A stretch of DNA of 64,000 nucleotides from Sorghum bicolor (GCF_000003195.3 NC_012879.2:39328565-39392564), one strand, 5' to 3'. Positions 20,463 through 33,171 are shown, counted from the first letter of the stretch. Notes: generated by a model not told the origin, from the sequence alone. A program made the numbers and translations.

Positions 20463-23040
20463 GAAAGATGTACAACTTTTCGTAGAATGAGGGATAAGTT
20501 ACTTGTAAATAGTCTTCCCTTTCCCAAGTGGCATCTCTCTCATTTTGACGGTTCCACAAAATTCTAAAAAGTTTGATCACTTTTCCACGAGTAACTCGTT
20601 CTTTGACATCAAGAACTTGTACAGGCTTTTCTTCATAAGATAGATCTGACTGCAACTTGATATCTCTTGATTCAACTCTCTCTTCGGGCACACGAAGACA
20701 CTTCTTAAGTTGAGATACGTGGAATTCAGGGAAAATAGCTCTCATTTCGGGAGGTAGTTGCACTTTGTAAGCTACCTTACCACTCTTCTCAATGATTTGG
20801 TAGGGACCCACATACCTAGGGGCAAGCTTTTTTTTAACACCAAAGCGATTTACTCCTTTCATGGGCGATACCTTTAGGTACACAAAGTCACCTAATTCGA
20901 ACTCGATTGGCCTTCTTCTTTGGTCAGCATAGCTTTTCTGCCTAGCTTGGGCGGCTCTCATGTGTTGTTGGATAACGAGAACTTGCTTTTCGGCTTCCTT
21001 GACAAAGTCAATTCCGTAGTACCTCCTTTCACCAGGTTCGACCCAGTTTAAAGGAGTTCCACATTTGCGGCCATACAAAGCTTCGAAAGGAGCCATTTGG
21101 ATACTCTCTTGATAACTATTGTTGTATGGCCGCACCCTTGGAAGATATAACACAGGCCCTCAACATATCCTCTAGAATTTGATTCACACGCTCAGTTTGA
21201 CCGGAGGTTTGGGGATGATAGGCTGAACTGCGAACCAATTTTGTACCAAGGAGTGAATGCAGATGCTCCCAAAAGCAGGCAGTGAACTGAGGACCTCTAT
21301 CAGAAATAATAGTGCAAGGCACTCCGTGCAATTTAACTATCTGAGAGAAGTACAACTCAGCATAGTCGGTTGGCCAGTATGTAGAGTGTACAGGAATAAA
21401 ATGAGCTGACTTGGTTAAACGGTCAACAATCACCCATATAGAATTGTGTCCTTTTTGAGTAAGGGGAAGTCCAACAATGAAATCCATGCTGATTTCTTCC
21501 CACTTCCAACCTGGAACCGACAAGGGTTGCAATAAACCTGCAGGTTTGAGGTGAACTGCCTTCACCCTGCAGCAAGTATCACACCTAGCAACATAAGCTG
21601 CTATCTCTTTCTTCATTTTGGTCCACCAGAAACGAGGTCTCAAGTCTTGGTACATTTTGCTACTGCCCGGATGAATGGACAACTTGGAAGAATGAGCTTC
21701 TTCTAAGATCTTGTTGCGTAGGTCACGGTCTTTGGGTACAACTAGTCGATCGTCAAACCACAGTACACCTTTCTCATCTACCTTGAAATGCTTGGTGTCT
21801 TGCTCTTGCATTTTTCTTTTTATATGATAAATACCAGGATCAGATTTTTGGAGCTCTATGATTTGACTTTCTAACGAGCAGCTGACTATGATGTTGTGTA
21901 AGACCACAGGATGCAATAAATTGAAGCCTTCCTCTAGGAGAGGTCTAACATGTTGTTTCCGACTGAGAGCATCAGCTACAACATTGGCTTTGCCTGGATG
22001 ATAGTGTACTTCTAAATTGTAGTCTTTTATCAATTCTAGCCATCTTCTTTGTCTCATATTCAGCTCGGGTTGTGTAAAGATATATTTGAGGCTCTTATGG
22101 TCAGTGTAGATGTGACATAGATTACCCAACAGATAATGTCTCTAGAGCTTCAATGCATGTACAACTGCTGCTAACTCTAGATCATGAGTAGGGTAGTTGG
22201 CTTCATGTTTCCTCAGCTGCCGAGAAGCATAGGCAATAACTCGGCCTTCTTGCATAAGTACACAACCTAGGCCAGTGCCAGATGCATCACAAAAGACATC
22301 AAATGGCTTTTCAATGTCAGGCTGTGCCAGAACAGGAGCGGTTGTCAGCAAATGGCGTAAAGTGGTGAAAGCAACTTCACACTCCTCGGACCACACAAAC
22401 TTCACATCCTTTTGCAGTAGCTTGGTCATAGGCTTAGCTATTTTGGAGAAGTCTGGAATAAAATGCCGATAATATCCAGCTAGGCCGAGAAAACTCCGGA
22501 CTTCATGCACTGAAGTCGGGGCCTTCCAGTCTAGAACCTCTTGCACCTTTGACGGGTCAACAGAAATACCCTCTTCGGATAAAATATGGCCTAAGAAAGT
22601 CACTTTCTTCAGCCAAAACTCACACTTGCTGAACTTGGCATAGAGCTGATGTTCTCGCAATCTAGTGAGTACAATCCGAAGGTGCTTCTCATGTTCTTGT
22701 GCATTTTCAGAATACACCAATATATCATCGATGAACACCACCACAAACTTATCCAGTTCAGGCATGAACACCGAATTCATCAGGTACATGAAATGAGCAG
22801 GGGCATTAGTCAGACCAAAGGACATGACTAAATACTCATACAACCCATACCTGGTAGAGAAAGCCGTTTTAGGAATGTCTTCAGGTCGGATCTTGATTTG
22901 ATGATACCCAGATCGCAGATCAATTTTGGAGAATACTTTGGCCTTAGCTAATTGATCAAATAGGATATCAATGCGAGGCAGTGGGTACTTGTTTTTGACA
23001 GTCACGACATTCAGCGGACGATAGTCTACACACATACGTA

Positions 23041-23045
23041 GAGAC
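23041..23045 (+). repeat. Target site duplication of D1, left copy
   Basis: GAGAC before D1. The right copy of D1 was lost in a deletion, but D2 has GAGAC on both sides (41255-41259 and 49134-49138). Confidence 0.85.
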
Positions 23046-24365
23046 TGTTGACGGTCCTTAAGTATCAAATTTAACTATCAAATAAACAAAGAAAAGGATC
23101 CAAATGAAATCAACATCGAGACTTAGGGTTTTATCTGACAGAATTCCACGAGTTTTGGTGTTTGTCTATTTCTGCAGGGGGTTATCAGGAAATAAGGAAG
23201 AAAGGCCCACACGTCGGGTTTACATAGAGGTATTAACGTGCCGCGCAATTTTCTACCATCTAGAAGACTCCAGAATCCACGGGAACGAACGGGAGGCCGA
23301 TCGGGCCCAGGACCAGGGCGCCCGCCCACCTCCTGTGGCCAATCACGCTCAATCTCGCGGATTATGCTCCACCGACCTAAAGGATCAAGAATAACCGTTC
23401 AATCAATGTCGGTTTGATCCGACGGCCCAGGTTCACTTGAGGGGACTATAAAACCAGACCCCCTAGCCCCTGGAGGAGGCAACCCCTTGATCATTATTCA
23501 TTATTCATAGACAGAGCAAAAGCTAGGGTTTAGAGATGAGAGCTCTCCTCTCTTCTCTAAACTAGAGTAGATCTAGATAGTAGCGAGATGGAGAGCGAAG
23601 GAGGATTAGAGGAGAGGCCGGCCTGTCAGTTCTTCCTCCGGTTGTACTTCGCCATGATCAAGCTCTAATCAAGCTTGCTCATGGGATGACTCTGGTAATC
23701 TACTTCTAATTCATTATGCAATTACTAATTATGTATGTTCTGGTTCACAACTCTTTTGAGTACTTCTAATCTATAGGACCCTATAGGTTAGAGTTGTAGT
23801 ATAGGTGTAAGCGTGGTGCTTAGACCTAGATTACTTGTGGATATCCCCTGACTAGCTGGATCGTGTGGTAGGCCGCGTAGGTGACAGTTACGTTGGTCCC
23901 CTGTAGTCCACCTCTCGTTAGCAGGATGGGTAGGGTTTATCGGCCTATGGATAAGCATCCTTTGTGGTGTACTCTTATCACGTGGTTCGTCCCAGACATA
24001 GACATACCCCTTTGAAGTAGAGAAACCATAGTTATCCTCTCTATTTTGCTACCATCGCCCATATACTAGAATTGCTCTACTCTCTATTCCCATATTATTA
24101 CCCAATGTTATCTTACCTTTAATATTGTTCTTATTCGATTCTATCATCTTTCCTATTTACACCTATCTATCTATCTTGGTTAAGTTAGAGCGTAGTTGGT
24201 TCTCCCGTTTCCCTGTGGATACGATAAAATCTTTAACCGGTTAAAAGCTTCAACGGTATCCGTGCGCTTGCAGATTATCTGTGTGCGTATAAATACCATA
24301 GTACACTCTAGTGCCATGCTGGGAATGACAACCTAGTATTCAAGTGGTGTTAGCAAGTGTCAACA
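23046..24365 (+). repeat. D1 5' LTR
   Basis: 1320 bp, from TGTTGAC to GTCAACA (7-bp inverted ends). One GGGCGCCCGCC motif lies at about 23318-23328, where the 3' LTR has two. TATAAAA is at 23447-23453. Confidence 0.92.
23447..23453 (+). promoter_or_regulatory. TATA box of D1 5' LTR
   Basis: TATAAAA in the context GGGGACTATAAAACCAGACC. It is the likely core promoter and is conserved in all D-type LTRs here. Confidence 0.65.
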
Positions 24366-24373
24366 AGCATTTT

Positions 24374-24391
24374 TGGCGCCGTTGCCGGGGA
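24374..24391 (+). other. Primer binding site, tRNA-Asp (D1)
   Basis: TGGCGCCGTTGCCGGGGA, eight bases after the LTR. It complements the 3' end of plant tRNA-Asp exactly as I know it. It is followed by an AT microsatellite at about 24430-24471. Confidence 0.85.
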
Positions 24392-24542
24392 AACGGTTGC
24401 TGAGTTGACTACGAACTAGTTTAATCATTTTATATAAAAATATATATATATATATATATAAATATATATATTTTTTCCTTTTATCCTTTGCCTCATCTCT
24501 GCTATTCTTTCTTCTTATCTAATCCTTGATCTCTGGTCTATT

Positions 24543-25913
24543 ATGAATTCAAACATGTCTATCTATGAATTTCATAAACCTATGGGCACACATCTCGAAC
24601 CACCAAAATCTTCAAAGCCTATCATAGCATCTAGTTTTGAGATAGACCCCGAATACATAGAATTTATTCAAAAACAACCTTTCTCAGGAGAAGGTGAGGA
24701 AAACCCATACACACACCTAAGAGAGTTTTATCGAGTCTGTGACCTCCTTCGCATAGAAGGCATGTCCGATGAGACCCTTAAATGGAAGCTCTTTCCGTTC
24801 TCTTTAACGGGAAAAGCTAGACATTGGTATAAACTCAAAGTAGGGAGTGTTCATGGAGATTGGAAGGAGTTATATAGTAGTTTTCTTTCTAAATATTTTC
24901 CAATCTCCAAAGTGGTGGAACTTCGGCGTGAGATTCTTTCTTTTAGACAATTGGAAGAAGAATCTCTTGGCAAATCATGGGACCGCTTTATTAACCTTAC
25001 TCTCACTGGCCCAAGACTTTCTATTCCAGAAGAAGTTCTTCTAATTCACTTTTTTGAGGGCCTTAGTAAGGAAGATAAGCAAACCCTTCATGCGGCCTCT
25101 GGAGGATCTTTCCACCACCTATCCGCTAGTGAAGCTTGGAATTTGATTGATTTAATGAGCGGAAAGTCTCCTAGCTTTTATATCCCTGAGAAAGAGAAAG
25201 AACCAGTTCCTAGACAAGAAGAAGAAGTTTCGATAGCCAGATTACAACCACTTCAATCCCAAACTTTAGCTATCGATCCTAAACCATCAATACCCCAAAA
25301 TTCTCCAAGGGAGGAAGGAATTCCGACCTTAAATCTTTTAGATGCTGATGGTTTAGACTTCTAGTTCTATAAGAGACCTTCAAGCAGGGATAATTCAAAT
25401 CATTGCAATAATGTTTCTCTTAGAGAATGTCCTCATTCCTGTTATGAAGAAGTCGAGGATGACATATCAAGTGAAGGAGAGCTAAGCCATATTGAAAATT
25501 CTAACACCTCCCCTTTCCTAATCACAAGTTCTAAATGGCTAGAATGTGTAGAATGGATGGATAAGGAAGAAGCCTTAATGGATTCTGACTTTGGCTCAAT
25601 TTCAAATGGTGAGTTCTTGACTCCCTTTGAAGATGAGATTCATCCAACTATAGAAGAGGACATAAGTGAGACCAATCCAAGAGAAACTCTGAACATTCAG
25701 ATTGGAGACGAAGATAACATTAATGAGCATGGAATTTATTTCATAGCCACTTCGTTTACTCCATGTTCATATGCAACATCTTCCCAATCTATTGGTCTCT
25801 CCGACATCACCACACTTGAGATCTCCAACCCCCTCTTCCTTTCTATTTATAAAAACTTTAAAAGGGCGGTTGTCGATGCATATGTCTATAATAAATATTG
25901 CAGATCTCGTTGA
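24543..25913 (+). pseudogene. gag: gag ORF of D1, one premature stop
   Basis: 456 codons in one frame with a TAG at 25362-25364 where D2 has TGG (W). The start ATG follows an AT-rich leader. The core includes PFSGEGEENPYTHL, then KWKLFPFSLTGKARHWY and the FFEGLSKEDKQTLH region, as in Athila-type capsid proteins. The C-terminal third is acidic and has no zinc knuckle that I can see. The last 60 or so residues (NEHGIYF to CRSR) are also in A1. The truncated form would keep the capsid-like core (273 residues). Confidence 0.85.
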
Positions 25914-28900
25914 GTTGATCTAGATATAGGTCGGCGTCGGAGGGGAAACCACTTCGCCAACATAAACTGATGGTTTCCCAAGGACAAGCTTAGTGTCTTA
26001 AAATAAGCATTGATCAGATCGTATCATGAGCCTTTAATTATTTGCAACATTACCTTTTGTATTGAGCATATAAGGATAATTGTAAAAAAAAATATTCCTT
26101 CGGGTATTCTTGTCACTAACCTTTCTAAGATTGGAGCAAGAAGATCGGATGAATGACAAGCACAAGGTATGTCCAACCAATCATCATACAACATTGAATT
26201 AAATTCATCCAAACTTGAATTTTGCAAAATTCAAGCTTGGGGGAGTACTTTACATAAAAACATCCTTTACCATGTTGCTATGCTGGTTGTCCCTACCTTT
26301 GAGACATGCTCAATTTGTTAAATACTAATCACACTACTTCATCTCCACTTGAGTAGATCTCTATAAATGTTGTCATGCTACCTTTGTCTATTTACTAGCA
26401 AGTGTTGGTTTGGAAGTACTCGCCATACTTCCATTGGCATTTAAATTAAGCATGGTGCTTAGGTTAAATAGCCTTCCTTAATCTGATTAGACATGGAGTC
26501 TAGTTTGGTTATTGAACTAAAAAAAACTGCTTGAGTAGATATTGGTATATTTTGTCGGACTAACCCCTGCAGAAAAACTTTCAATATTGATTTGGGAAGT
26601 CTTGAGATAAACTCACATCAGAGACGAAGAGAGTGACACATGAAGTTTAACAATTTGCACAAGAAGGACATAGCTCATTCATCATAGAGAGATGATCTAT
26701 GGAGGGTGCCACAAACACGACGCACAACCGCTAAGAAAGGAAAGCTTCCACAAGATGATACTGTACCATCACTCTTCGAGCAAGGTAACATCTTAAGATA
26801 CTTGACTATCACTTTTATAAGCTTCTCCTTGGTTCTGGCGTTCATATAAATAAAAGAGACAAACGTGTATGATTTACAACTCTAGATTAACCAACCCAAC
26901 TGATTCAACATGTTTAGTCCTTTAATCCTTGTTCTTAGTACTACCTCCATGATCCCACACTCCTAATCATATGAGCTAAAATGTTACACATTCAATCATT
27001 GAGAGATATAAAGAAAAAGACATATACATAGATAGATTATCTTTCCATAAGGTTGAGCGATCTGATCTGACAAATGTTATAAGTGCTACACTCATGAACT
27101 TATCATCCATCAACTTTGTCTTGCTCACTATGCTTAAGGTTAGAGAAGAACAAATACACTTTTGGTTCTGTTGGTGTTTTCCACCAACAGGGCCCATGCA
27201 CTTGATCTCTGCCTTGTCTCTATGAGCAGGTACACTACGAGCACAAACACACTGAGTAAGATACTGCTAACACCTCACTTCGAACTGCTGGGCAAACGAA
27301 GAACATGGGTGACACCGTATTAAAAGGTGCAGACGTCAAGGTCCGCACCTGAATCAAATGACGCACCTGAAGAATGAACACGGTGAGAAGTCTTGTCAAG
27401 AAGACTTAAAACATTGAACCCTCGCCGAAAGGTAAGATTGGTAGTTATCCATATTTATCCTTTCTGCATTCCCTTTTCCCTTTAATTATTTACTTGCCTT
27501 AAATAGATTATTAGTTAATCATGCTATCTTGAAAAGAAAATAAAAATGTTAAAAAAATACTAAACCCCATGTGAGTATACGAGTGGCATAAAACCCATAA
27601 GTACCTTCACTGTGGTGGCATAAAAATAAAATAAATATTTCTTTTTTTACTTTATAAAATAAAAATATAAAAACAGGGAGTAATATTTATTGAGGAAGTT
27701 CAACGTGATGAAGGCTAGATATTTATGCAAACACTTAATTAGTTCCACAAGCTTTGTTGTCTATTTGAGCTCCACAGAATTTAAGAATCAAGAAGACTAG
27801 CAGATGGAGGACATTCTAATCGCTGTCAGAATGCTGCTGACTTTCAAATACACATCTGCCACCTGCTAGCTACATCAAGAGAAATTACGTCAAAATTCAG
27901 CTTGGGGGAGAGCACCCCTATTTATCTCGCTAAGTATTTCTACCTATCTTTATACTTATATTATATTAGAATATTAAAATACATAAACTATGAAAAACCA
28001 AATAAAGATTTTATGCTTATATATATATATATATATATCTTTTCTTAGTTTGCTAAATAAATAAATAAATAAATAAATAAAGTTTGCTATGAATCTTAAT
28101 AATAAAACTCTAGCATGGATATGATGAATAGTTGCTCTACCTAATTTGCAAATTTAAAGTTCTCTCTCAAGTTTAGACATAACTGTTATAATTTAAAGCT
28201 TGCTCTAGATCTAAACTTGTGGGATGAAAACTTGATGTGAAATCTAAGTTGTTAACGGATAAGATATGGGAAGGTTGAGCTGCTGTTTATCTGTTCCTAG
28301 AGATGCTACAATTCTGGAGAATTTTATCTTTGAAAATCTTTAAAATGTTGCATGATGAGTTCCTGTATGATGAGAGTTTAAATTCCTACCACAGCTATAT
28401 ATACATGCTTGCTAGACTTTGAGCCACACATTTATTTACTGCTTATGAGCATTGAGTGTGGTCAAACTGTGTAGACCCTTAGGAGCTTGTCATGTGGTTA
28501 AATCAAGATTCACTTGCACGTTCACTCATATATGCTACTTCTACTCCGGAAGTACCATCCACATATATCCATCCATTTCCATCTCCAGTTTCATCCAAAT
28601 ATATTCTGCTCCTAATCCGGGAGAGAATAACCAAAAATATTTTTGTTTTCCTTTGTGAAATAAATGCTCAAGTTATCTTGCTACTACCACTTGCTATATT
28701 ATCTCAAGAGATGAGTGCTCTAAAAAAAGAAAAGAGAAGAAAAGAAAAAAAATAATAAACGAGGAAATAAAAAGGGGCAAGTGCCCGGAACCTCGAAAGA
28801 AAGAGAAAGTGAGACGAGAGGTAAAAATGGACAAGTGTCCGACAGTAGAATTAGGGGTACAAGATACCCACCTGAGAGGAAAGAAAAAGAAGAGCATCTC

Positions 28901-29590
28901 ATTCTCCTCATAAAGTTTCAAAAAGCATGGAAGGTATGTATCCCCTCAAAAGAGCAAAAGTAGAATTAGACTTTCACCATTGTTATCACCATCATCACCA
29001 TGCACCATTCATTCGCCACACATGCACATCTTGATTTAGCTTATTGATTTGTTTCTTTGGATCCATGGTTTGACTACACAATAAATGTCTTGTAAGTATG
29101 TATACTTTATCTCCCACCTATAAGCTCCAGATATTAAAGCCTTATTAGAGTAGGGTGAGAGAGAAGGCAATGTCACTATGCCTTATACCACAAATACCAC
29201 ATATCTTGAGAGAAGGCATATACCATCACTACTTGGTAAGGATCCAGAAATACCACAAAAGAGAGATTTAGAGAGTCATACAAGGAATCTCTGAGTTTTA
29301 TTTGAAAATCTACAAAAACTCCAGAGCTATAGCTGATCAAGAATAAGAGACATGGCACTTGGCTAGACTGTTCTATCTTTTAACTACTCAAGACAGAAGT
29401 GACGGTTACAAGTCCCATGGTGAAGGTAAAGTAAGCAAGTTTTAGTTCTTGACAGTTTACTCTAACTCAGAGATGAGATCTTATTTAAAAGCATGTGTAC
29501 CGTCAAATTTTTAAGATATTGCAACAACTTCTGATCCATTGCTAAGTCTATCCTTGCTCAGGGACGAGCAAGAGGTAAGCTTGGGGGAGT
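25914..29590 (+). other. D1 3' internal region, non-coding
   Basis: About 3.7 kb of AT-rich sequence with no retroviral enzyme motif on either strand. It contains two internal polypurine-tract-like motifs (AAGCTTGGGGGAG at 26233-26245, AGCTTGGGGGAG at 27899-27910), an (AT)n tract at about 28019-28038, an (AAAT)n tract at about 28050-28081, hairpins at 28775-28869, a pre-tract hairpin at 29553-29572, and the real polypurine tract at 29578-29590. Small ORFs here differ little from chance. Confidence 0.75.
28775..28869 (+). other. Conserved hairpin cluster in D1 3' region
   Basis: GGGCA-AG-TGCCC (28775-28786), GGACA-AG-TGTCC (28829-28840) and GGGTA-CAAGA-TACCC (28855-28869). The last two recur in order, twice, in element C (63286-63386), inside otherwise diverged sequence. 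The first two stems differ by a paired base change. Confidence 0.6.
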
Positions 29591-30652
29591 TGTTGACGGT
29601 CCTTAAGTATCAAATTTAACTATCAAATAAACAAAGAAAAGGATCCAAATGAAATGAACATCGAGACTTAGGGTTTTATCTGACAGAATTCCATGAGTTT
29701 TGGTGTTTGTCTATTTCTGCAGGGGGTTATCAGGAAATAAGGAAGAAAGGCCCACACGTCGGGTTTACATAGAGATATTAACGTGCCGCGCAATTTTCTA
29801 CCATCTAGAAGACTCCAGAAGCCACGGGAACGAACGGGAGGCCGATCGGGCCCAGGACCTGGGCGCCCGCCCTGTCCTACTGGGCGCCCGCCCACCTCCT
29901 ATGGCCAATCACGCTCAATCTCGCGGATTATGCTCCACCGACCTAAAAGAACAAGAATAACCGTTCAATCAATGTCGGTTTGATCCGACGGCCCAGGTTC
30001 ACTTGAGGGGACTATAAAACCAGACCCCCTGGCCCCTGGAGGAGGCAACCCCTTGATCATTATTCATTATTCATAGACAGAGCAAAAGCTAGGGTTTAGA
30101 GATGAGAGCTCTCCTCTCTTCTCTAAACTAGAGTAGATCTAGACAGTAGCGAGATGGAGAGCGAAGGAGGATTAGAGGAGAGGCCGGCCTGTCGGTTCTT
30201 CCTTCGGTTGTACTTCGCCATGATCAAGCTCTAATCAAGCTTGCTCATGTGATGACTTTGGTAATCTACTTCTAATTCATTATGCAATTACTAATTATGT
30301 ATGTTCTGGTTCACAACTCTTTTGATTACTTCTAATCTATAGGACCCTATAGGTTAGAGTTGTAGTATAGGTGTAAGCGTGGTGCTTAGACCTAGATTAC
30401 TTGTGGATATCCCCTGACTAGCTGGATCGTGTGGTAGGCCGCGTAGGTGACAGTTACATTGGTCCCCTGTAGTCCACCTCTCGTTAGCAGGATGGGTAGG
30501 GTTTATCGGCTTATGGATAAGCATCCTTTGTGGTGTACTCTTATCACGTGGTTCGTCCCAGACATAGACATACCCCTTTGAAGTAGAGAAACCATAGTTA
30601 TCCTCTCTATTATGCTACCATCGCCCATATACTAGAATTGCTCTACTCTCGA
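29591..30652 (+). repeat. D1 3' LTR, truncated
   Basis: Starts TGTTGACGG after the polypurine tract and has two GGGCGCCCGCC motifs (about 29862-29893). It stops near 30652, where the sequence jumps into B's protease region. Compared with D2 about 280 bp of LTR end, the right target duplication and about 560 bp of B RT/protease are missing (about 845 bp in all). Confidence 0.88.
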
Positions 30653-31844
30653 GGTCAATGACATGTTGCCCATGCTTAGATGCGAATGCTTGACTCATAA
30701 ATGAATGTGAAGCTCCCGAATCAAATAAGACAACTGCAGGGTGTTGATTTACAAGGAACATACCAGCCGTGACCACTTCACCTTCAGGAATTTCTTCAAT
30801 GGTGGTATAGTGCACTCGGCCAGGACGTGTAGTAACCCCAGCAGCAGAAGTCCTCCTAGGGTAAGGGCAATCTCTCGCCCAATGACCAACTTGTTTGCAA
30901 TTAAAGTAGGGGCGGTTATCAGGAGGATTCTTGGGACTCCCTTGACCCGTGGCAGCTCTTGGGAGAGCAACTGTGAAAGACTTGCGAACTCCCGTCTTCA
31001 CATTTGACTTTTTCTGCGGTGGCCTATACCTTGTCACAGCATTGGGTGGGCGATAGGCCGGCTTGCTTGGCACTGGAGCCTTGGACTGCGAAGCACCTGC
31101 CTCATAGGCCCTCTTGCGGTTCTTGGATGCAGCATACACAGCATTAGAATTTTCCTGAGTCAATGCATCACTCACAAACTCGTTGAAGGTGGTACTCTTG
31201 TTACCACCCATGTTCTTGGACAACTTGGGTCCCAACCCTCTCTTGAAACTAGCGAGTTTCTTGGCTTCGGTGTCAACCATTTCAGGAGCATAGCGAGACA
31301 AACTGTTAAAAGCATGAAGATACTCAGTCAAGCTTTTAGTGCCTTGCGTTAGGTTCATGAACTCGGTGTGCTTGATAGTCATTAAGCCTTGGGGAATATA
31401 AGTATTCCTGAAAGCAGTTGTGAACTGGTCCCAGGTTACAACAGCATTGGCAGGCAAGCTGGTCCTGTAATGACTCCACCAGACACCTGCTCTGCCCTCC
31501 AACTGGTGGGCTGCATATTCCGCCTTTAGCTCTTCGGTCACCCTCAGCAAGCGGAACTTCTGCTCGAGAGTGTTGAGCCATTCATCAGCTTCTAGAGGTT
31601 CGATAGCCTCCTTGAAAAGCGGTGGTTTTGTGTCTTGGAAATCCTTGAAACTGTTGTACTGATTTGCCTCTCCGCCTTGGCGGGCATGGCGACCACCCCG
31701 ATTCTGCTGTGCCATAGTTTGCATAGCCTCATTGAGCATACGCTGGCCCTCAACAAGAGCTGCCAATAGTTCAGTAGGCGTAGGCGGGGGAGGAGGTGGT
31801 GGCGATGGCACCTCGTTGTGACCGGAGCGAGTATTGCGAGCCAT
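30653..31844 (-). pseudogene. gag: B copy 1 gag and start of protease
   Basis: Starts at ATG 31844 (MARNTRSG), just after a GTGCAG acceptor-like site. The N-terminus is proline-rich, followed by the gag core ([32 protein letters not shown]). The zinc knuckle reads [14 protein letters not shown]: its first cysteine codon is TAC (30906-30908), as also in copy 2. The protease starts with an intact FDSGAS but is cut by the deletion within 20-30 codons, ending in unrelated LTR sequence. The gag part (about 370 residues) is otherwise open. Confidence 0.85.
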
Positions 31845-32316
31845 CTGCACAAGGCATACCAAGCGATTGTTTCAGGCGACAGATATAATTGTCATGAACT
31901 TCAATTGTTGCCCTACGGAATTTAATGAAGTAAATTCACATAAATCAAGCCGCAGTAATCCATGTACAATAATAAAATATCTGCCATGACACTTGGTTAA
32001 TCTCGCGATCAATCATAGCCACACCTTCTCAAAGATTAAAGACATTGCAGAGAATTATTTAGGCTCAACATAAAACATGGAGCATCACAAATAAGTGCAT
32101 AGGGTTACATAGAGTTATTGTCACAACTTAAGGGTTTACAGGAGGGGCACCATGGCCAAATACATAGAGTCTCAACTAAAATTCAGATTACATGTCCATT
32201 GCACAAAGAGATGGAAACTGATACATGATCATAAAATCATCGCTAGGATAAATATCTTCCTCGGATTCTCCATTAGAAATGATGCCATCATCCTGATCTT
32301 CCTCACTAGGAGCTTC

Positions 32317-33171
32317 TTAATGATTAAAAGGGGCTGGATGTGGAATAGGATTTATGATATTATTTAAGCGGTGGACATCTAATTGCAGCTCAGCAATCCT
32401 AGTAATCAGCTCTTCCTCTCTCATTTCAGCATGGAACAAGGCTCTAACTCTAGCAGCTTCTCTATTTTCAGCCAAGCGCAAAGCCTCATCTCTCTCTCTA
32501 GTCATTTGCATCATGCAGGCTTGTGCTTCATTGCGCTCTCTAACTGCGTTCGCAACTTGATTGCGGCGGGCTTGCAAAGCGGTGTGATAGTTTTGGATTT
32601 CAGCTTGTGCATCCATAAAAGCCTTGCGGTGCTTGCGCACTCTCTTGCGCAGTTTGCGCTGCCCAACCTGAGCTTGCTGAAGCGCTAGCATGGCATCTAT
32701 GTAGGTGTCCTGGCGCACATAGTACAGCTTAAGTATCGCTAGCATGGCACTCATGGCAGGGCTAGAACTATACCCTAGCAAGGTTTCTCTCATCTCTAAA
32801 GACTCATTCCCAACCTGGGACACAAATGTGTCAGTCACACTCACTCTGGGAACGGATCCCGCTGGGCCATTCACCAGCTCATCACCATGCTCTTGGCAAA
32901 TCTCTAGCAAAACCTCCAGGGCTGCTACCTGGGCACCCTCCCAAGGAGTTTGGCCATCACAGTCAACTAACCAACCTAGCCAGTGTGGGTTATTCAGACA
33001 AGTGGGAACTGTAATTTGAACATCTACCCAAGGTAAGGCCCCTGCATGCTCAGCCTCGGTCCAAGTGTACTTAGGTGGTTCCTCATATCCAACTGAACTT
33101 AGCACCCTCCACAACAAAGTAGGAGTGCCAAACATGTCCAGGAAAGTCTCACTCGCGTGCGGGGCTGCCAT
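32317..33171 (-). pseudogene. B copy 1 ORF0 (coiled-coil protein upstream of gag)
   Basis: 284 codons from the ATG at 33171. Homologous to F ORF0 beyond the H3-like tail: PTLLWRVLSSVGY near residue 16, a GW-TPWEG region near 65-80, and SPAMSAML near 135. A charged coiled coil (about 150-265) follows. It ends early at a TAA where copy 2 has GAA, losing the acidic tail of about 22 residues. It has no H3-like N-terminus. The ATG is preceded by TTTCTATAG, a possible splice acceptor. Function unknown. Confidence 0.7.

Larger units (their letters stand above)
20422..23045 (-). pseudogene. pol: B copy 1 pol 3' part: RT, RNase H, integrase, chromodomain-like tail
   Basis: Continues the RT frame after the D1 insertion ([26 protein letters not shown]), then RNase H (FDVFCDAS). 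A TAG at 22142-22144 replaces the W codon of copy 2. Integrase follows, with the HHCC region, [17 protein letters not shown] and SGQTERVN. A 32-base stretch present in copy 2 is replaced by 3 bases near 21127, breaking the frame. After the break the frame is open to the end with a chromodomain-like segment ([10 protein letters not shown], then [13 protein letters not shown]), ending at the LTR start. Copy 2 has lost one base in this tail, so copy 1 preserves the native C-terminus. Confidence 0.85.
23046..30652 (+). mobile_element. D1: gag-only Athila-like element in B copy 1, 3' LTR end deleted
   Basis: 5' LTR 23046-24365, tRNA-Asp primer site, one gag-like ORF, about 3.7 kb without coding capacity, polypurine tract, then a 3' LTR cut at about 30652. 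It sits in the opposite orientation to B, at the same base of RT as D2, and is nearly identical to it. There is no protease, RT or integrase, so it would depend on another element's enzymes. Confidence 0.9.

Noticed and set aside
28019..28081. AT and AAAT tracts as a possible replication origin or matrix attachment site
   Set aside because: Simple microsatellites that vary in length between D1 and D2, with no further evidence.
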